A stretch of 64,000 nt of DNA, taken from Platerodrilus igneus (lineage: Eukaryota; Arthropoda; Insecta; Coleoptera; Lycidae). The stretch lies in the NCBI GenBank assembly GCA_036346225.1, contig JARFIW010001670.1, positions 2,852,001-2,916,000 on the forward strand, written 5' to 3'. The notes beneath the pieces are model-generated. The model was not told the DNA's origin, did not search any database, and saw only the letters and a list, made by a program, of their open reading frames with translations. Made by a program: the position numbers and the translations under genes. Position 1 is the stretch's first letter. Each line of letters begins with the position of its first letter. Positions 39,339 to 52,100 of this stretch are shown one piece after another.

Positions 39339-40137
39339 TTATGATAACCTTTCACATTTCTTATTTGTTACCAGTTCGCGAATAAGTGATTCCTTGTTTT
39401 CCGTCACATGTCTAACTTCGTTTATTCGTCCCAACCTTTCTTGTGACGTAGTAGATCGTAAGTAATTTTTAACTATTTTTAATTTCGAAAAACTTTTTTC
39501 TGCTGAGGCAACTGTTACTGGTAATGTCAAACATAGTCGTGAAGCGATTGAAATATTTGGAAAAGAATCAAGTAGGTTATTTTGATAAATAAAATTTAAC
39601 ACGTCGGGAGGAGTCATTTTACTGTTTAAAAAACATTTTAATGATCTTATCTCTTCAAATAATGACACGCCGTCTATATTTCTGCAACAACCGTCAGTAA
39701 GTTTTAATTGCAAATTTTTACAATGCTTTAATATTTTACGCTCATCCCAATCTTTTAGTGTACTTATTTTAGATATGACTTTAAATGCATCGTTATGTTG
39801 CTCTAAAAGCTCGAATCGATCATTTAAAGAAGTTATTGTAGTATTTACTATTGTAAAAAAGAAATTTGCTTTAAAATTTTGTGTCGGATCCGAAATAGGT
39901 TCATCCATAGATTCACAATCAAAATATTTCTTTTAACTTCTGGCATGTATCGGAGAATGTTGGTACAACATCAAGCAGTTCTGTAATTTGAGTCGCCGAA
40001 CTAATTACATTTTCGAAGAACTCATCTGATCTATACTGACTTAAATCGTTTGTTAAATTTCTCAAATGTTCAAGAGCTTCACTTACAATGAAGTTAGGAC
40101 ACTGCAACATTTTGCTAACTACATTAATTTTACTCAA
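39339..40137 (-). pseudogene. hAT transposase copy C, C-terminal dimerisation region
   Basis: Two open stretches (39919-40137 and 39339-39908) read through SKINVVSKMLQCPNFIVSEA and, near the end, FPNISIASRLCLTLPVTVAS followed by AEKSFSKLKIVKNYLRSTTS. This is the hAT dimerisation domain in its best preserved form in the window. They are separated by one frame change near 39915. The domain pairs transposase subunits and helps form the active site. Confidence 0.85.
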
Positions 40138-41390
40138 AACAGCAGCAGAACATTAACTTACTATTACACAAATTACAAGTTATAGTGGTTTCACTTTAAT
40201 TTACAATAAAAGAACGCAACGCACGGACTACTAGGCTAGGACTAGCTCCTGTTCCTGATCATCAATGAGTTGTACATTCGAAAGATCAAATGAACCGTGC
40301 GAAGTACAATAATATATCCCCGAAGGATAATTCTCAACCGGATCATATTTTCACTACTCACGATAACTCGTATTCACATTGGTTTTATTATCTTGTCATA
40401 AAACCCAAATGTTGTCAGTATTACTATTAAAATCGTTTGTGTTGTATGTTATTTACCTAAAACTACCCATTGTGCGTGAATCTTTTCTCATGTAATAAAA
40501 TTTCAAAGGTTATTGTCGCCCTGCAATTTCAGCGCCCCCTTTGTATAGCGCCTCTGTGCGACGCACAACTTACACACCTGCTTGCGGCGGCCCTGTTATC
40601 ATCACCTGTTTTGATAATGAGTGCGGTATTTTTTGGGATTCTGGTGTCAACCTTGGTTGAAGAGCGACGACTCAGTGGAAGCATCTTGTTATAACGCCAC
40701 ATGAAGAGGATATTGCATTCACTTTGGATATTTTAATTGTCTTATTGATGTGTGTTATGAAGATAATTATTTGCGCTTTTAGCGGAATTTTGGTCGTAAC
40801 TTTAGCTAAGATTTCGATAGGTTAATCAACTTGTGTTACTTTGCATAGAATCCACATTATGTTGTATCGTTTCTGTAGCAATTTTCTCCTAATTGCTGTA
40901 TATTATTTTTACGGTGCAGTTTTAGAGTGTTTGTAATTTTAGAGTTATTTTGTCCGATAATGCAAATCTTAGTTGCAATTTTATTGTTTTAGTCCGAATG
41001 GCCAATTTCTAGATTTACAATCTTGGAGTTTTACTAGAAATTTAGTTATAATTCATTTTACAACTCAAGTTTATGATCCAATTCTTAGTTAGAGTTTAAA
41101 TGTACAGTTCAAATTCCTATTTCACATTCAAGTCATGTCTTAATCTGAAGAAGATTATGGTTATGTATTGTGCTGTTAATTATTGGTCCTGATTGCAAGT
41201 AGATTCAGTATTATTGGCAGTTTATATTAATACTGCTGGTGTGCCGTTCATATTTGAGGCAGCAGTTCTATTTACTACGTTTAATAAAAGCTCCATTACA
41301 TCTTTAACCATACGTATTTGAGTCCGTCAAGTTATATACATAGAATTATTATTTACGGAATATATTTTGATGCATTAATTCAATAAACTC
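40138..41390. other. ~1.25-kb foreign segment replacing the centre of hAT copy C
   Basis: Present in copy C here and in copy B at 19067-20330. It replaces the catalytic middle of the transposase. It contains an AATAAA (about 41281) and a G/C-rich stretch with CAGGGCCGCC on the minus strand near 40595, which looks like a hAT-type end. It may be an LTR fragment or a second transposon end. The open frame 40470-40694 has no similarity that I recognise. Confidence 0.45.
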
Positions 41391-42300
41391 CTCACATATG
41401 GTTTTGTACAGGTAGAAACATTGCCCTTTCCTTTATTGCCTAAATTATCAATATGGTTCTTTAGAACAGGTTCGAATGTAGCGACTACTTCCAATATTCC
41501 CATATAAAAACCGTTTGATTGGGACCCAAAAATCTCGTTATGGCCGCGAAATGACTAACGTCTTTCCGCTAAAAATTTAATAACAACAACAATTCTTTTA
41601 AGTACTTCTATCCAACAAGCCTTTTCTTTTGCAAATGCTTTACAAATATCTGTAAATACTCTATTTTTGGAATTACTCCTTGAAAGAACCATATTCATAG
41701 CCTTTCAATGATCAGTGCTGTTTTCGTGTGATGCAATTTTTTCAATACCTTTTTCCAATCCGAAAATTCACGGTTAAATCGAACGCTTTTGTTTTGATTG
41801 AAAAACTTGCAAGCAAAGCAGAAAATGTTGTCATTGCTAGGGGAATATAACAACCACTGGCGCTTAACAGTTTCTCCAATCACCAGAGTTTTGTACAACA
41901 TTGTATCGGAAAACTTTCTATTTTGTGATTTATATGATCTTAATGAAGCCTTATATTGTTTAACAGATTCACAATTTTGAAAATACTACCTCTTTTTTCT
42001 AGGTAACTATCAATTAAATTATCGTTGACTATCTCAGGCCATGAAGCCGGATCGCTGTTTGGTATGCAATAATCATTCCGATTAGGAGTCGATACTGAAG
42101 AGCTCTTTGTATATCCTACTAAAAATAAATTCATAACTAAATATGAATTATACCCGCAACTGGAAACATTACTTTCGCGTGATTGCGAATTTCGCGTTCT
42201 CACTAAACTATGTAGATTATCACTGCTACTTATGTCGTCACTTGTATTTTCTAGAAAAATTAATACCTCTTTTCTAAATATACAAAAAGAATATTAGATA
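41391..42300 (-). pseudogene. hAT transposase copy C, N-terminal part (zf-TTF and start of DUF4371)
   Basis: The frame at 41940-42203 gives the Ser-rich leader (SNVSSCGYNSYLVMNLFLVG), and 41695-41901 gives the TTF finger (VKRQWLLYSPSNDNIFCFAC). Small deletions at about 41990 and 41750 shift the frame. DUF4371 sequence (NEIFGSQSNGFYMG-like and GNKGKGN) follows to about 41395, including the intact site that the LTR element occupies in copy B. Confidence 0.8.
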
Positions 42301-42731
42301 GAATACCTTCAATTGCTACGTTGTCATCCATAACTAAAATCTGCAAACTCAACTATTTCCGCATTGGGATTACTTGACGTAGAAGTAGATGGTGCTCTGA
42401 ATCAATCACGGTAGTATGAGCGTTAAAAAAACCAGTAATTATGGGAAGTTTATTTACAGCTTCTAATTTCTCATCAGCTGGCTATAATCATTTTAGCAAA
42501 ATATTGTAGCAGTGGCATAAAAAATTTAGTTTTCTTTTCTGAAAGTCACTCTTGTAGCTATTCTTTTTTTTATTCATGTTTGTAAATTTTAAACTGTTTA
42601 TAAACGCAAACACGCAATAAGCTAAATAACGTAATGTAATGTTCAATTAACTGCACTATAGTAACAGTAGTAGTAGTAAATATGCTTTCAATTAGAGCTT
42701 TTGGGCAACTAAATAAGAATAAGAATATAAA

Positions 42732-43680
42732 AAAGAAAAAGAAACTTCTAACTGTAAAATTACTTTAACAAGTTCAAATCCAAGTATATTGTACCGCCAA
42801 CCAACAAAAACAAAGTACCGAAAAATGTGGACAGTGCACTATTATAGTCGAAACCAAATAAAGTTGCTTATGACTCATTGTTCGTAATTGTATGCTTCAA
42901 TACCATAAAAACGTATGTCTAGCAAGCTCCAGAATTCAATGTGGCCTTGGAATATAACGTTTTATCAAATCATCAACATTGACAGCCGAAAGTTAGGTTA
43001 GCTTTATCCCGCGCTTTTCATTCAAGAATTTACATAATCCAGACTTTGAATTGCATATAAATAATTTGAAGAGTTTGAAATGTTTTATTAGCACGTAATA
43101 ATTTTTAATAGGTACTTACAAAATGTTTTTAAATCACTTAAGAATACGATAATAATTCTTCTAAACCCATTAATAAACAGCCTAGAATTATATGGAGACC
43201 GACTTCATAGCTAGGTTGTGATTTGTTTCCACAAAGTCATATGATTTTCAATTTGTAAAAATTGTCAATAACAAACATTCGTAATAAAATTATATTTGTT
43301 GTATCGGACAATACCTAAAATATTCAAAGCTTTTATGTACAAAGCTGGGTATAAAACGTTTTGACCACATCGCTTTAACCAATAATCTTGTGCAAAATGC
43401 ATTAAAACTTCCAGTGGCGAATATTGATAAAATAATAGTAATTTTCACTCGTATACGTAGCTTGCAAGCTACCTCTAAACTGATGGACTGTGATTATTAT
43501 TATTAATGAGGATGTTACCAATTGAATTAGTGAATAAACTGCGCAAAGAAAACTCCAGTATAAAGTTACCAGGAGCTAAAACCAGTAATGAAGAATAACA
43601 TCAAGATGTGGGTGCCTCCATATGGAATACAATAAATCAAGATCATCATTCCTTTAAGTGGGGCCGTTATAAAACATTAA

Positions 43681-43683
<3 letters not shown>
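42732..43683. repeat. Block B, copy 4
   Basis: Same as 29024-29976 and again contiguous with a hAT 5' region. Confidence 0.8.
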
Positions 43684-43767
<84 letters not shown>

Positions 43768-43871
43768 TTCAATTCAATTTCAATTTCAATTTATTTACAA
43801 GTTTGTTCTCTTTTCACCATAAGCTAACTCCATGAGTTGCTTGACATGGTGTTAAAACTATGTATATACAT

Positions 43872-43904
<33 letters not shown>
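43684..43904. repeat. (TAA)n, short LINE 3' end, (TAA)n
   Basis: TAA tracts at 43684-43767 and 43872-43904 enclose a ~104-bp minus-strand LINE 3' end, the same as the 3' end at 30043. The second tract directly precedes the Dong-like element. Confidence 0.85.
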
Positions 43905-43906
<2 letters not shown>

Positions 43907-46900
43907 AACCAATATAAGTAGTCTTGTGTTCAATAGTCTTATTTCGAGTGGTATCAGTGAAAATAAAACTGTGAGCGGCTTTAACTGATTATTAACAACT
44001 TGAAGAACATCGTATATTAAAGTGTAGAAGATTCAACTGAAAATTAAAGAAATGTCCAAATTTATCAATATTAAAAATTTTGACAAATTATCTGACGTTT
44101 GTAATGAAAAGTCATTTGACAGCGATTTTCAAGATGAATCACAAACTTATAATGCATATAAATACCCTCAAGATAATAGACTATGTACGTTTTTACAAGC
44201 AAATGATTGGACTTTATCAGAAAAAGACCGTTTAGAGGTAGGAACTAGTGCGAAACATTCAAACGATATTGATTTGAACAAAAGGAACTTGAATAGTAAA
44301 ACTATCTGCTCGCAATTAAAACTAAATTTAACTGCTGCTAGTAGTCACACTTCTGCACTAAATAAACGTTCTGCTATACAACCGATTTTAACAACTCAGG
44401 CAATTGAAGAATCCAAAGATACCCCTAGTATTAACTTAAATAGCTCGCTATATTCGACTACAGAAGTAGCTGCTGTTTATAAAAATACCAAACGTATAAA
44501 ATGGTCAAAAACATCTAAATAGTGATATAATTAGGGCCTATTATACGATTAATCAATGCGAAGACATGCCTTTGCCTGGGTGGAGAAAAAAGATACACAG
44601 TGAATTTTGTCATATACATCCTGAACTAGATTTAACTGAACAAAATGTCGTAGATAGAAAAAACATTATTTTCAAAAAGGGCTACCTTACACAAACAGAA
44701 ATTTCACTTATACGTGTAGAGATTGGAAATAAGCTTTCATTCCACAAATTATATGAGGAAGCAGAGGTAGTTCCACCAAATTTAGAAAACGCATGTAATG
44801 ATGATACAAGTAAAACAGATGATTTTAAAAGAAAATTCCTCAAAAATTATAATTTATATGAAAAGTTGCTGTATCAGACAGACAATGCATTCCTACATTA
44901 ATACACAAACGATTGACTTCAGAAATTATTGAAAACATGGATTTGATAATAAATGAACAGTTAGAGAATGAATCAGATCTGCTAGTTATATCAAATGTAG
45001 TATACGCCGCAGCAATTACAGTGATTGAGTTAAATGAACAATATTTACCACCCAAATATGTAAATAACCAAAATAATATGGCAAAGATAAAAGATCCCGC
45101 TTGGAAAGTGAGAATTATCAAAGAAATTGATAAACTAAGAGGTAGAGCGGATGTAATTTCGCAATATTTACAAGGAGTTAATACATTTAAAGTACAAAAC
45201 AAAATGCAGATGATTTTAAGATCAATAAATGTTCAATACAATTCTTCCAATGTAATACAAATATTAACGGAACTTAAAGATGAATTACGCCAAAAGCAAA
45301 AGCTAAAGGAAGTCGTCTCCGACGATATAATAAATCCACTAAAAGAAGAACACAAAATTACCAGTTTAAAAGAAATCAGAAGAAATTTTTGCAAAATTTA
45401 TTTAATGAGGAAGCAAAATATCAACAAGACATTGAGCTAGAGGAAACATCAAAATACTGCAATCTACGTTGGAATACATCTTCGCACGGAGATTTAAAGG
45501 CACCATGGTTAAAACAAATACTAACAGATCACATAAACGAAATGACAAGACCAAATTTTAGTGAAAATGACATAACAAACGCTTTAAGACCACAAAAAAA
45601 TTGGACTACACCTGGACCTGACCAAATTCAAAATTTCTGGTTAAAACAATTTAAATCAACACATAAAATTTTTGCTAACGTCTTTAATCAAATACTAGAA
45701 AACCCCAAAATATGCCAGAGGAACTAATTAGAGGAAATACATATTTTATATTTAAAAAAGGAGAGACCACAAACCCAGACAGCTACAGACCAATTACTTG
45801 TTTATCTACTATTTACAAACTGTTTACTTCTCTAATTTCAAATATAATCTATAAACACTGCGACAAAAATAGCATTATCGCTGAAGAGCAAAAGGTTGCA
45901 AAAGAAAAGTTTAGGATGCAAACATCAACTAATTGTCGATGGCATTATTATGAAACAAGCTCAAATTAAAAAAAGAAATTTGCATATGTGCTACATCGAC
46001 TACTCAAAAGCATACGAATCAGTACCGCATAATTGGATGATATACATCCTAAAGCTTTACAAAATAAATAAAGTAATAATAGATTTGCTAACAAATTTTT
46101 CAAAAGGTGGAGCGTAAGACTAAAATTAACAACTCAACATCAGCTCCGATTAATATAAAAAGGGATTTTTCAAGGCGATTCTTTAAGTCCTTTGTGGTTC
46201 TGTCTTGCACTAAATCCATTATCATCGTTACTTAAACAATCGCAGATGGGTTATAAATTAGACATAAAAATAAAACTATCATAAATCATCTCTTATTCAT
46301 GGACGATTTAAAACTATTTACTGGTAATAAGAAACATTTAGAATCTTTAATCAATACAACAAAATTTTTAGTAACTCTATAAATATGAATTTTGGCTTAA
46401 GCAAATGTGCAATTTCTAAATTAATAAAAGGTAAAGTGAGTTTTACTGCAGAAACACTATATGGTATCAAAGAAATGACACCAGATGAAACATACAATTA
46501 TTTAGGTTTTCAACAACGTCGAGGTTTAGAACACTCCAAAGTGAAAGAAGAATTAAAATATAAATATAAGAAAGATTTAACTAAATTAGTTAATACAGAA
46601 TTAAATTCAAAAACTTAGTTCAAGGAATTAATTCTTATGCAGTCTCATCAATATCTTACTCTTTTGGGATAATCAAATGGAGCAGCACTGATTTGAATGA
46701 AATGGATCGGGTAACTAGAAAATTCTAACTAAACATAATTTTCTCCATCCACATTGTTCTATTGAACGTTTATATTTACCTCGAAAGGAAGGGGTAGAGG
46801 ACTTTTAAACGTAGAACAATTATGCAATAAAGCTGTACAAAATATTCGGAAATATTTTCTAGAAACACAAAACCAGCTTTTAAAAATAATTGTTAAATTA

Positions 46901-47841
46901 GACGACGCATATACACCTTTAAATCTTAATAGTAAACATTTTAGCATTAATAACAGTGAAAATGAAACAAAATTACAGATTGGAAGAAAAAATCTTTACA
47001 TGGCAGATATGCTCAACAACTTTTCTCAGATAATATAAATAAAAAATTTCAATATCTTTCTTAATCAAGGGTATTTACACATGGAGACAGAAGGTTTCTT
47101 TATGGCAATACAAGATAAAATCTTAAAAACTCGTAACTACGAACGATTCATTTTGAAAATAATATAATAGATAAATGCCGGTTATGTCATAATCAAGGCG
47201 AAACCATAGAACATATCACAGCAGGATGTTCAAACTTAGCACCCACCGCATATTTGGAAAGACACAATGACATCTGTAACATTATACATCAATATGTGGC
47301 CATAAAATACAAACTAACTGTAAATCAAATTCCATATTACAAATACCATGCAGAACCGGTTATGGAAAATGACAAAATTGTTTTATATTGGGACAAAAAA
47401 TATATACAGACAGAACAGTAGCACATAATAAACCAGACATCTTAATTATCGACAAAATTAATAAATTAGCAAACATCATCGACGTTTCCATCCCAACTTC
47501 AAACAATCTTCTTCAAGTTGAAACACAAAAAATTACAAAGTATAGTTCATTGGCCTTTGAAATTAAGAGCAATTGGAAACTTAAAAACATAAACATTATA
47601 CCTATTATTATATCTGTTGACGGTTTGGTTAGCAAAAATTTTTGTAAATATTTAGACTATCTTGACATACCTAGAGGACTAACAACGACTATGGTAAAAG
47701 CTGTCATATTACAAACTTGCAAGATTGTACGCAGAACTTTAGCTGTAAGATAAACAATGTTTCCTTATAGTTCAACTACCGATAATTATGTAAACCATAT
47801 TATTGTAATTTTGTACTAAGTTATCGAGTTAATAAATAAAT
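43905..47841 (+). mobile_element. Dong-like (R4 clade) non-LTR retrotransposon in a (TAA)n target
   Basis: The element lies between two TAA tracts (43872-43904 and 47842-47914) and ends in AATAAATAAA running into TAA repeats. Its single ORF (44052-47753) has the RT, CCHC motif and restriction-like endonuclease order of the R2/R4 group. Dong of Bombyx is known to insert into TAA repeats, which matches what is seen here. It is about 3.9 kb, close to full length, but frameshifted. Confidence 0.88.
44052..47753 (+). pseudogene. R4/Dong ORF: reverse transcriptase and restriction-like endonuclease
   Basis: After an N-terminal region ending KRIKWS (44500), the protein continues with MPLPGWRKKIHSEFCHIHPE (44566), NWTTPGPDQIQNFWLK (45600), SYRPITCLSTIYKLF (45780), CYIDYSKAYESVPHNW (45990), FQGDSLSPLWF (46170) and the catalytic FMDDLKLF (46298). 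The C-terminus holds CRLCHNQGETIEHITAGC (CX2CX7HX4C, 47175) and the endonuclease core NKPDILIID…IDVSIP (47430), with KPD and D residues visible. At least seven frameshifts or stops (near 44520, 44890, 45400, 45715, 45930, 46115, 46720) inactivate it. Confidence 0.85.
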
Positions 47842-47842
47842 A

Positions 47843-47914
<72 letters not shown>
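47842..47914. repeat. (TAA)n microsatellite after the Dong-like element
   Basis: Pure TAA repeats that run into block A copy 4. Confidence 0.95.
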
Positions 47915-47915
<1 letters not shown>

Positions 47916-48225
47916 TCGTCTTTATTGTTTATTCATATGTTCTATAACAAAAAAATAAGAATGTATTATAACAGCCGAAGTTCAGCCAAAGGCTGTTCTA
48001 CCACTTAACCTGCAACTAACAATACCATAAACATAAATTTACAAATAAGTATAGAAACATGTAAAAGAAGCCGGATGTTTATAATCCTGATGTGAACGCC
48101 ACTGCAAACAGTTTAACACTAACATTAAGTTGATACTTTATGAGCCAACACTTATTTCTGCTAAAGAGTATGAGAACAAATAAATATAAATGTATAGACC
48201 AGTGAATTTATTGTGTTGAAAGTAA
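47915..48225. repeat. Block A, copy 4
   Basis: Near-identical to 34388-34699 and followed by the same D block. Confidence 0.8.
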
Positions 48226-48570
48226 ATACTTTTAAATAATAATTTAAAACTTGATACCGATTTGGTTTTCATAGAGTTGTCAATTGAATTACATAAAATA
48301 ACTGCAGTGTACTGGAATGACCTTTGGAAGAGGATATATCTTGAACACATTGCAAAAAGAAGTGACGATGCTGTGTAGTGCTGAAAAATTATTAAATTTA
48401 ATTACCCCTTGCTAAGTGAGATAGTAAGAGAAAATGTCGTCTATTTCTTTTCTGTCATGCGAACGCTTATTTTCTAGAGCTGGAAATATATTAAGCAAAT
48501 GTTACACAAGCTAATCTGTGATAGGAGCTCAGCAATTGTTATTCTTGCATTGTATTCAAAAGGATATTAA
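48226..48570 (+). pseudogene. hAT (Ac/ZBED-like) C-terminal fragment, copy 2
   Basis: Repeat of 34700-35045 with a few substitutions, including the same in-frame stop after KCYTS. Confidence 0.65.
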
Positions 48571-48867
48571 TTAAATAATCAATATTTAGTTAGTTTGTTT
48601 CTTTAATTATATAATTTAGTGTTTACCATCACATATACATTTGATGTTTCAACAATTGGTTAAAATATCTTGAATTTGCATATAATTCAACTACTGAAAC
48701 CTGCAGTATTATAATACGGTAGTGAGGCCCTACATAGAAACATTGTACATTAAATCAACATTTTGAAATATTTATTGTTTAGGTTCTAGAATACAATATA
48801 ACCAATATTTACATAAATAATTGCCAGAATAAAGTTTTATAATTTTGAGATAGGATACATTTATTTT

Positions 48868-50675
48868 TCAATCATAACTACAATCAGTGTCACTGTCAGT
48901 GCCACTATTGTCATTGCTACCATTTATAACTAACGGTTGAACGTCAAATTGTTTTTCAATATCCCACCATTCCTTCATGCATTTGTGAGCATGTTCTATA
49001 CATTTTTGCCAATATGCAGCGTCTATCTGTTGAAGTGATTCAAAGCGGCGGCTCCGTGGCGTAGTGGTATGTGTGTGACTACTACGCCCTAGGTCCCGGG
49101 TTCGAATCCCGACACGGTCCGCTTGAAAAATGTTAGGCGAGCATTTTTCGCAAAAATACACCCTCGTTCGGATGAGAGGTAAAATGGAGGTCCCGTGTGT
49201 GAGTGTTGTCACGCACGTTAAAGATCCCTACCTTGCTTGGAACAGCAAGGATTCGGCAAAATTCAAAATTTTTCAGGTAAAAAAAACTCGCTTCCTGGCC
49301 AATGTAGTACCTTCGGGTGGAGCATTGGAAAATCACATGTAATGAAGTGATTCAAATCATATCATTCTTATATTATGGTCGTTGTATTGTTAGTTAAATC
49401 GTCCCACATTTTTATTATAGGAATCTTTGGATTTAGCCCATATAAACTCAATTGGATTAAATTGACAATGATATGGAGGTAATCGTAAACCTCTATGACC
49501 ATGCTTTGCTGCAATTTCATCTATTTCGTAAACTTTAGGTTTTGGATTCTCTCTTGACTAACGTCAATAATTCTTTCTTTAACATACTAGTTTCAGATAC
49601 TTTATGTTTCGGCAGGTAGTCTATTAATTCGTGTTTATTAGAGGTTATATTTGGCATTTTTTCCCATTAATTTTGAATGATAAGATGCATTGTCTAATAT
49701 AATAAGGCTGGGTTGGTTCAGGTTTGGAATTAAAGTTTCTTAAAACCACTTCGTAAACAGTTCAGCATTCTTATCGCCATGATAGTCTGCACTTAGTGAT
49801 TTGGTAGAAAACAAAAGAGATGCGTTTGGAACAAAACCATCTTTGTTTCCCGCATGCAGCACAATGAATCTAAAATACTACCAAAATAAAAATGACTCTT
49901 TAAAACAAGTAATCAGAAACTAACCGTTTTCCTTCACCAAATGGTTTTTTCTTGACACTTTGTTTTGTGTTATCCAACTTTTTTTCGCTGAGCCCCGATT
50001 GAAAATTCACGATTCGTCTAAGAAAACAGGATCTTACAATTCCCTTTGTTTGTTTAATTCGTATTCTCTCAAGAATTTTACTCCTGCTGCGGCAACATGT
50101 TCTAATTCAAATAATGTCTGCTATCATCATTTTTAAAAGTAAAACCAATGGTAGGTAAAAGCCTTTTCAAACTACCTATACTAAAACTAAATACTCCAGA
50201 CAAAGCAAGTTCTTGTTGTAAGGCTTTTACTGTAACATGGAGCCCTAAAAATTACACATAGGTTATAAAATATATCCCAAATTAATATTATCTTTATTAC
50301 GTTTAGAATGCATGTCGTATATTTTTCCCTTGACATAATCTTTAACAAAATCGTCTCATCACAAGATTTTAATTTTGTGCAGTTTCGATTCATACCACGA
50401 GATTGCAGTGGTTGATTTTCTTTATGTGCTTCGGATACCCTTTTTCTAAATACTAGTAAGGGTTTGGAGTCATACACCACAGGCTTCAGCAGTCCGCTAG
50501 AACAACTTAATTAAACCATTTTTTCTACTAAAGTTAATCTAGCATTTCTTCTTACCTGCATTACAGATTCAAATGGAACAAAGAAACCTCGATTGTCATG
50601 TTCCCTTTCAAAGTAATTTAGAACATTCATAATCACCAACTGTGTTTGTAATTTTAAATGTTTATTACGCAGCAT
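48868..50675 (-). pseudogene. DDE transposase with introns, copy 2, split by a SINE
   Basis: Sister of 35342-36853 with the same exon-intron layout. The SINE at 49045-49342 sits in the C-terminal exon, after DAAYWQKCIEH on the coding strand. This copy keeps the six-T run that maintains frame before FGEGKR, but has its own deletions near 49970 and 50115 and a stop in the DDE core. Both sister copies are therefore dead through different lesions. Confidence 0.75.
49045..49342 (+). mobile_element. tRNA-derived SINE, copy 2, with 14-bp target duplication
   Basis: 298 bp, the same family and length as 9528-9825, with box A TGGCGTAGTGG and box B GGTTCGAATCC. It is flanked by TGAAGTGATTCAAA (49031-49044 and 49343-49356). 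The duplicated sister unit has one copy of that 14-mer at 35508-35521 and no SINE, so this insertion is younger than the unit duplication. Confidence 0.93.
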
Positions 50676-50847
50676 TTTTAGTGTCAATATGAAATGGCAA
50701 TAGTTTTGAAAAAACTGTTCTACAATACAATTAAGACAAAAATACAAAACGCTAAATGAATAGAAAAGCTAACTTAACCTTCAAAAGCTCAAAAACACAA
50801 ATGAATTTACAAACTTTATGAACCAAAATTAGACTTACGTTTGCTTC

Positions 50848-52096
50848 TACAGGTTTGTGTAAATTACGCCACATTGCGCATTTTTAAGATAAAGTTCAGT
50901 GGAGATAAAATGAATAATTAACATCGCTTTGTAAACAACATATTTTATACATATTTATAATTTCACCATACATCACACTAAAGTAATAATAATAATACTT
51001 TTCAATACCTGTAACGTCTTGGAGAAAAGCTTAAGTTAACTTCGAAATATTTTCTAAATAACGCGGATTATACATGAATACATGTTTCCGGCTAAGAAAT
51101 TAACTGATAGCACTTATCTATCTTGTTTACATAGAGTTAGTGCGCTTTTATCGTTAAGTTGCATATTATCTACAAAATTAAACAATTCTGGCGACGTTCA
51201 AGGTTCTCGTTTGATATCTATATATCTATATTTTTGAATAGAAAAATTGAACTAAATTCGAGTTATAGTTACAGTGAGAGATTATTTAAACAGGTGCGTT
51301 ATATTAAACTACTTGGAGTAAAATTAAAAGAATTTGGTGAGCAATGCTTCTTTGTAATTAAGATAATGCCTTAGTTTTTAAAATTTTACATGATAATAAG
51401 CTAACGCATTGGGCAAGAACCCACAAATTTTTGTCTGCCTGTTTAACCGTTAAGGAAATATTTTTGTGAACTCTGTACTCACAAATAGTACATTTCTCAA
51501 TTCAACGTTGCATTGTAAACGCTTCCAAACTAACAATGAATTATAACCAATCAGAAGAACTTATATACGTTGCGGAATTTGTTATTGCCGCTACTCTCTT
51601 TTCTCACCCGCAAACCAGATATGCACACAGACACCCCATTTGCATACACAGAGTAAAAAATCTGAAATTCGCAAAACTACGTTAAAAATAAATTTGTATT
51701 ATACAAAAAAGTTTCAGAAATTTAAACATTTGTTAGACTGATAAAGGAAACTAATCCAAAAATCCACTAACATACGATTAAGAAATTATGGTGCTTCTTC
51801 CATTTACGCTAGATTTTAGAAAAACATTTTAATGCTCGTGCTTTCTTTGATTCAACCGCAATAGAAATCAGTCAAGTCTTTCTAGTCGCCTGCGCTCTTT
51901 CAACAAACTACATGGCGTTAGTTGTTTTATGCTGCCGACATACTTTTTTTTACCACTGGGTTTTCACTTCTCTAGCTTAGTAGTTAACGATATGAAAAAA
52001 GCAACAATAAAGGAACCCGATTTCTTTAATATCGTACTACAATTATACATATTTTTTGCATTGTCTACTTTCAGATTGCAAATTTTTAAAAGCTTG
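50848..52096. repeat. Block E, copy 3, cut by piggyBac
   Basis: Follows 37011-38275 closely, then stops at AAAGCTTGTTAA, where piggyBac sequence begins. The rest of the unit (AGAAATAATCTTC…) is not found further right in the window. Confidence 0.8.
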
Positions 52097-52100
52097 TTAA

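Noticed and set aside
40470..40694. 74-residue frame, also at 19387-19611
   Set aside because: It lies across a transposon end-like GC-rich stretch and is open in both copies only because they are recent duplicates.
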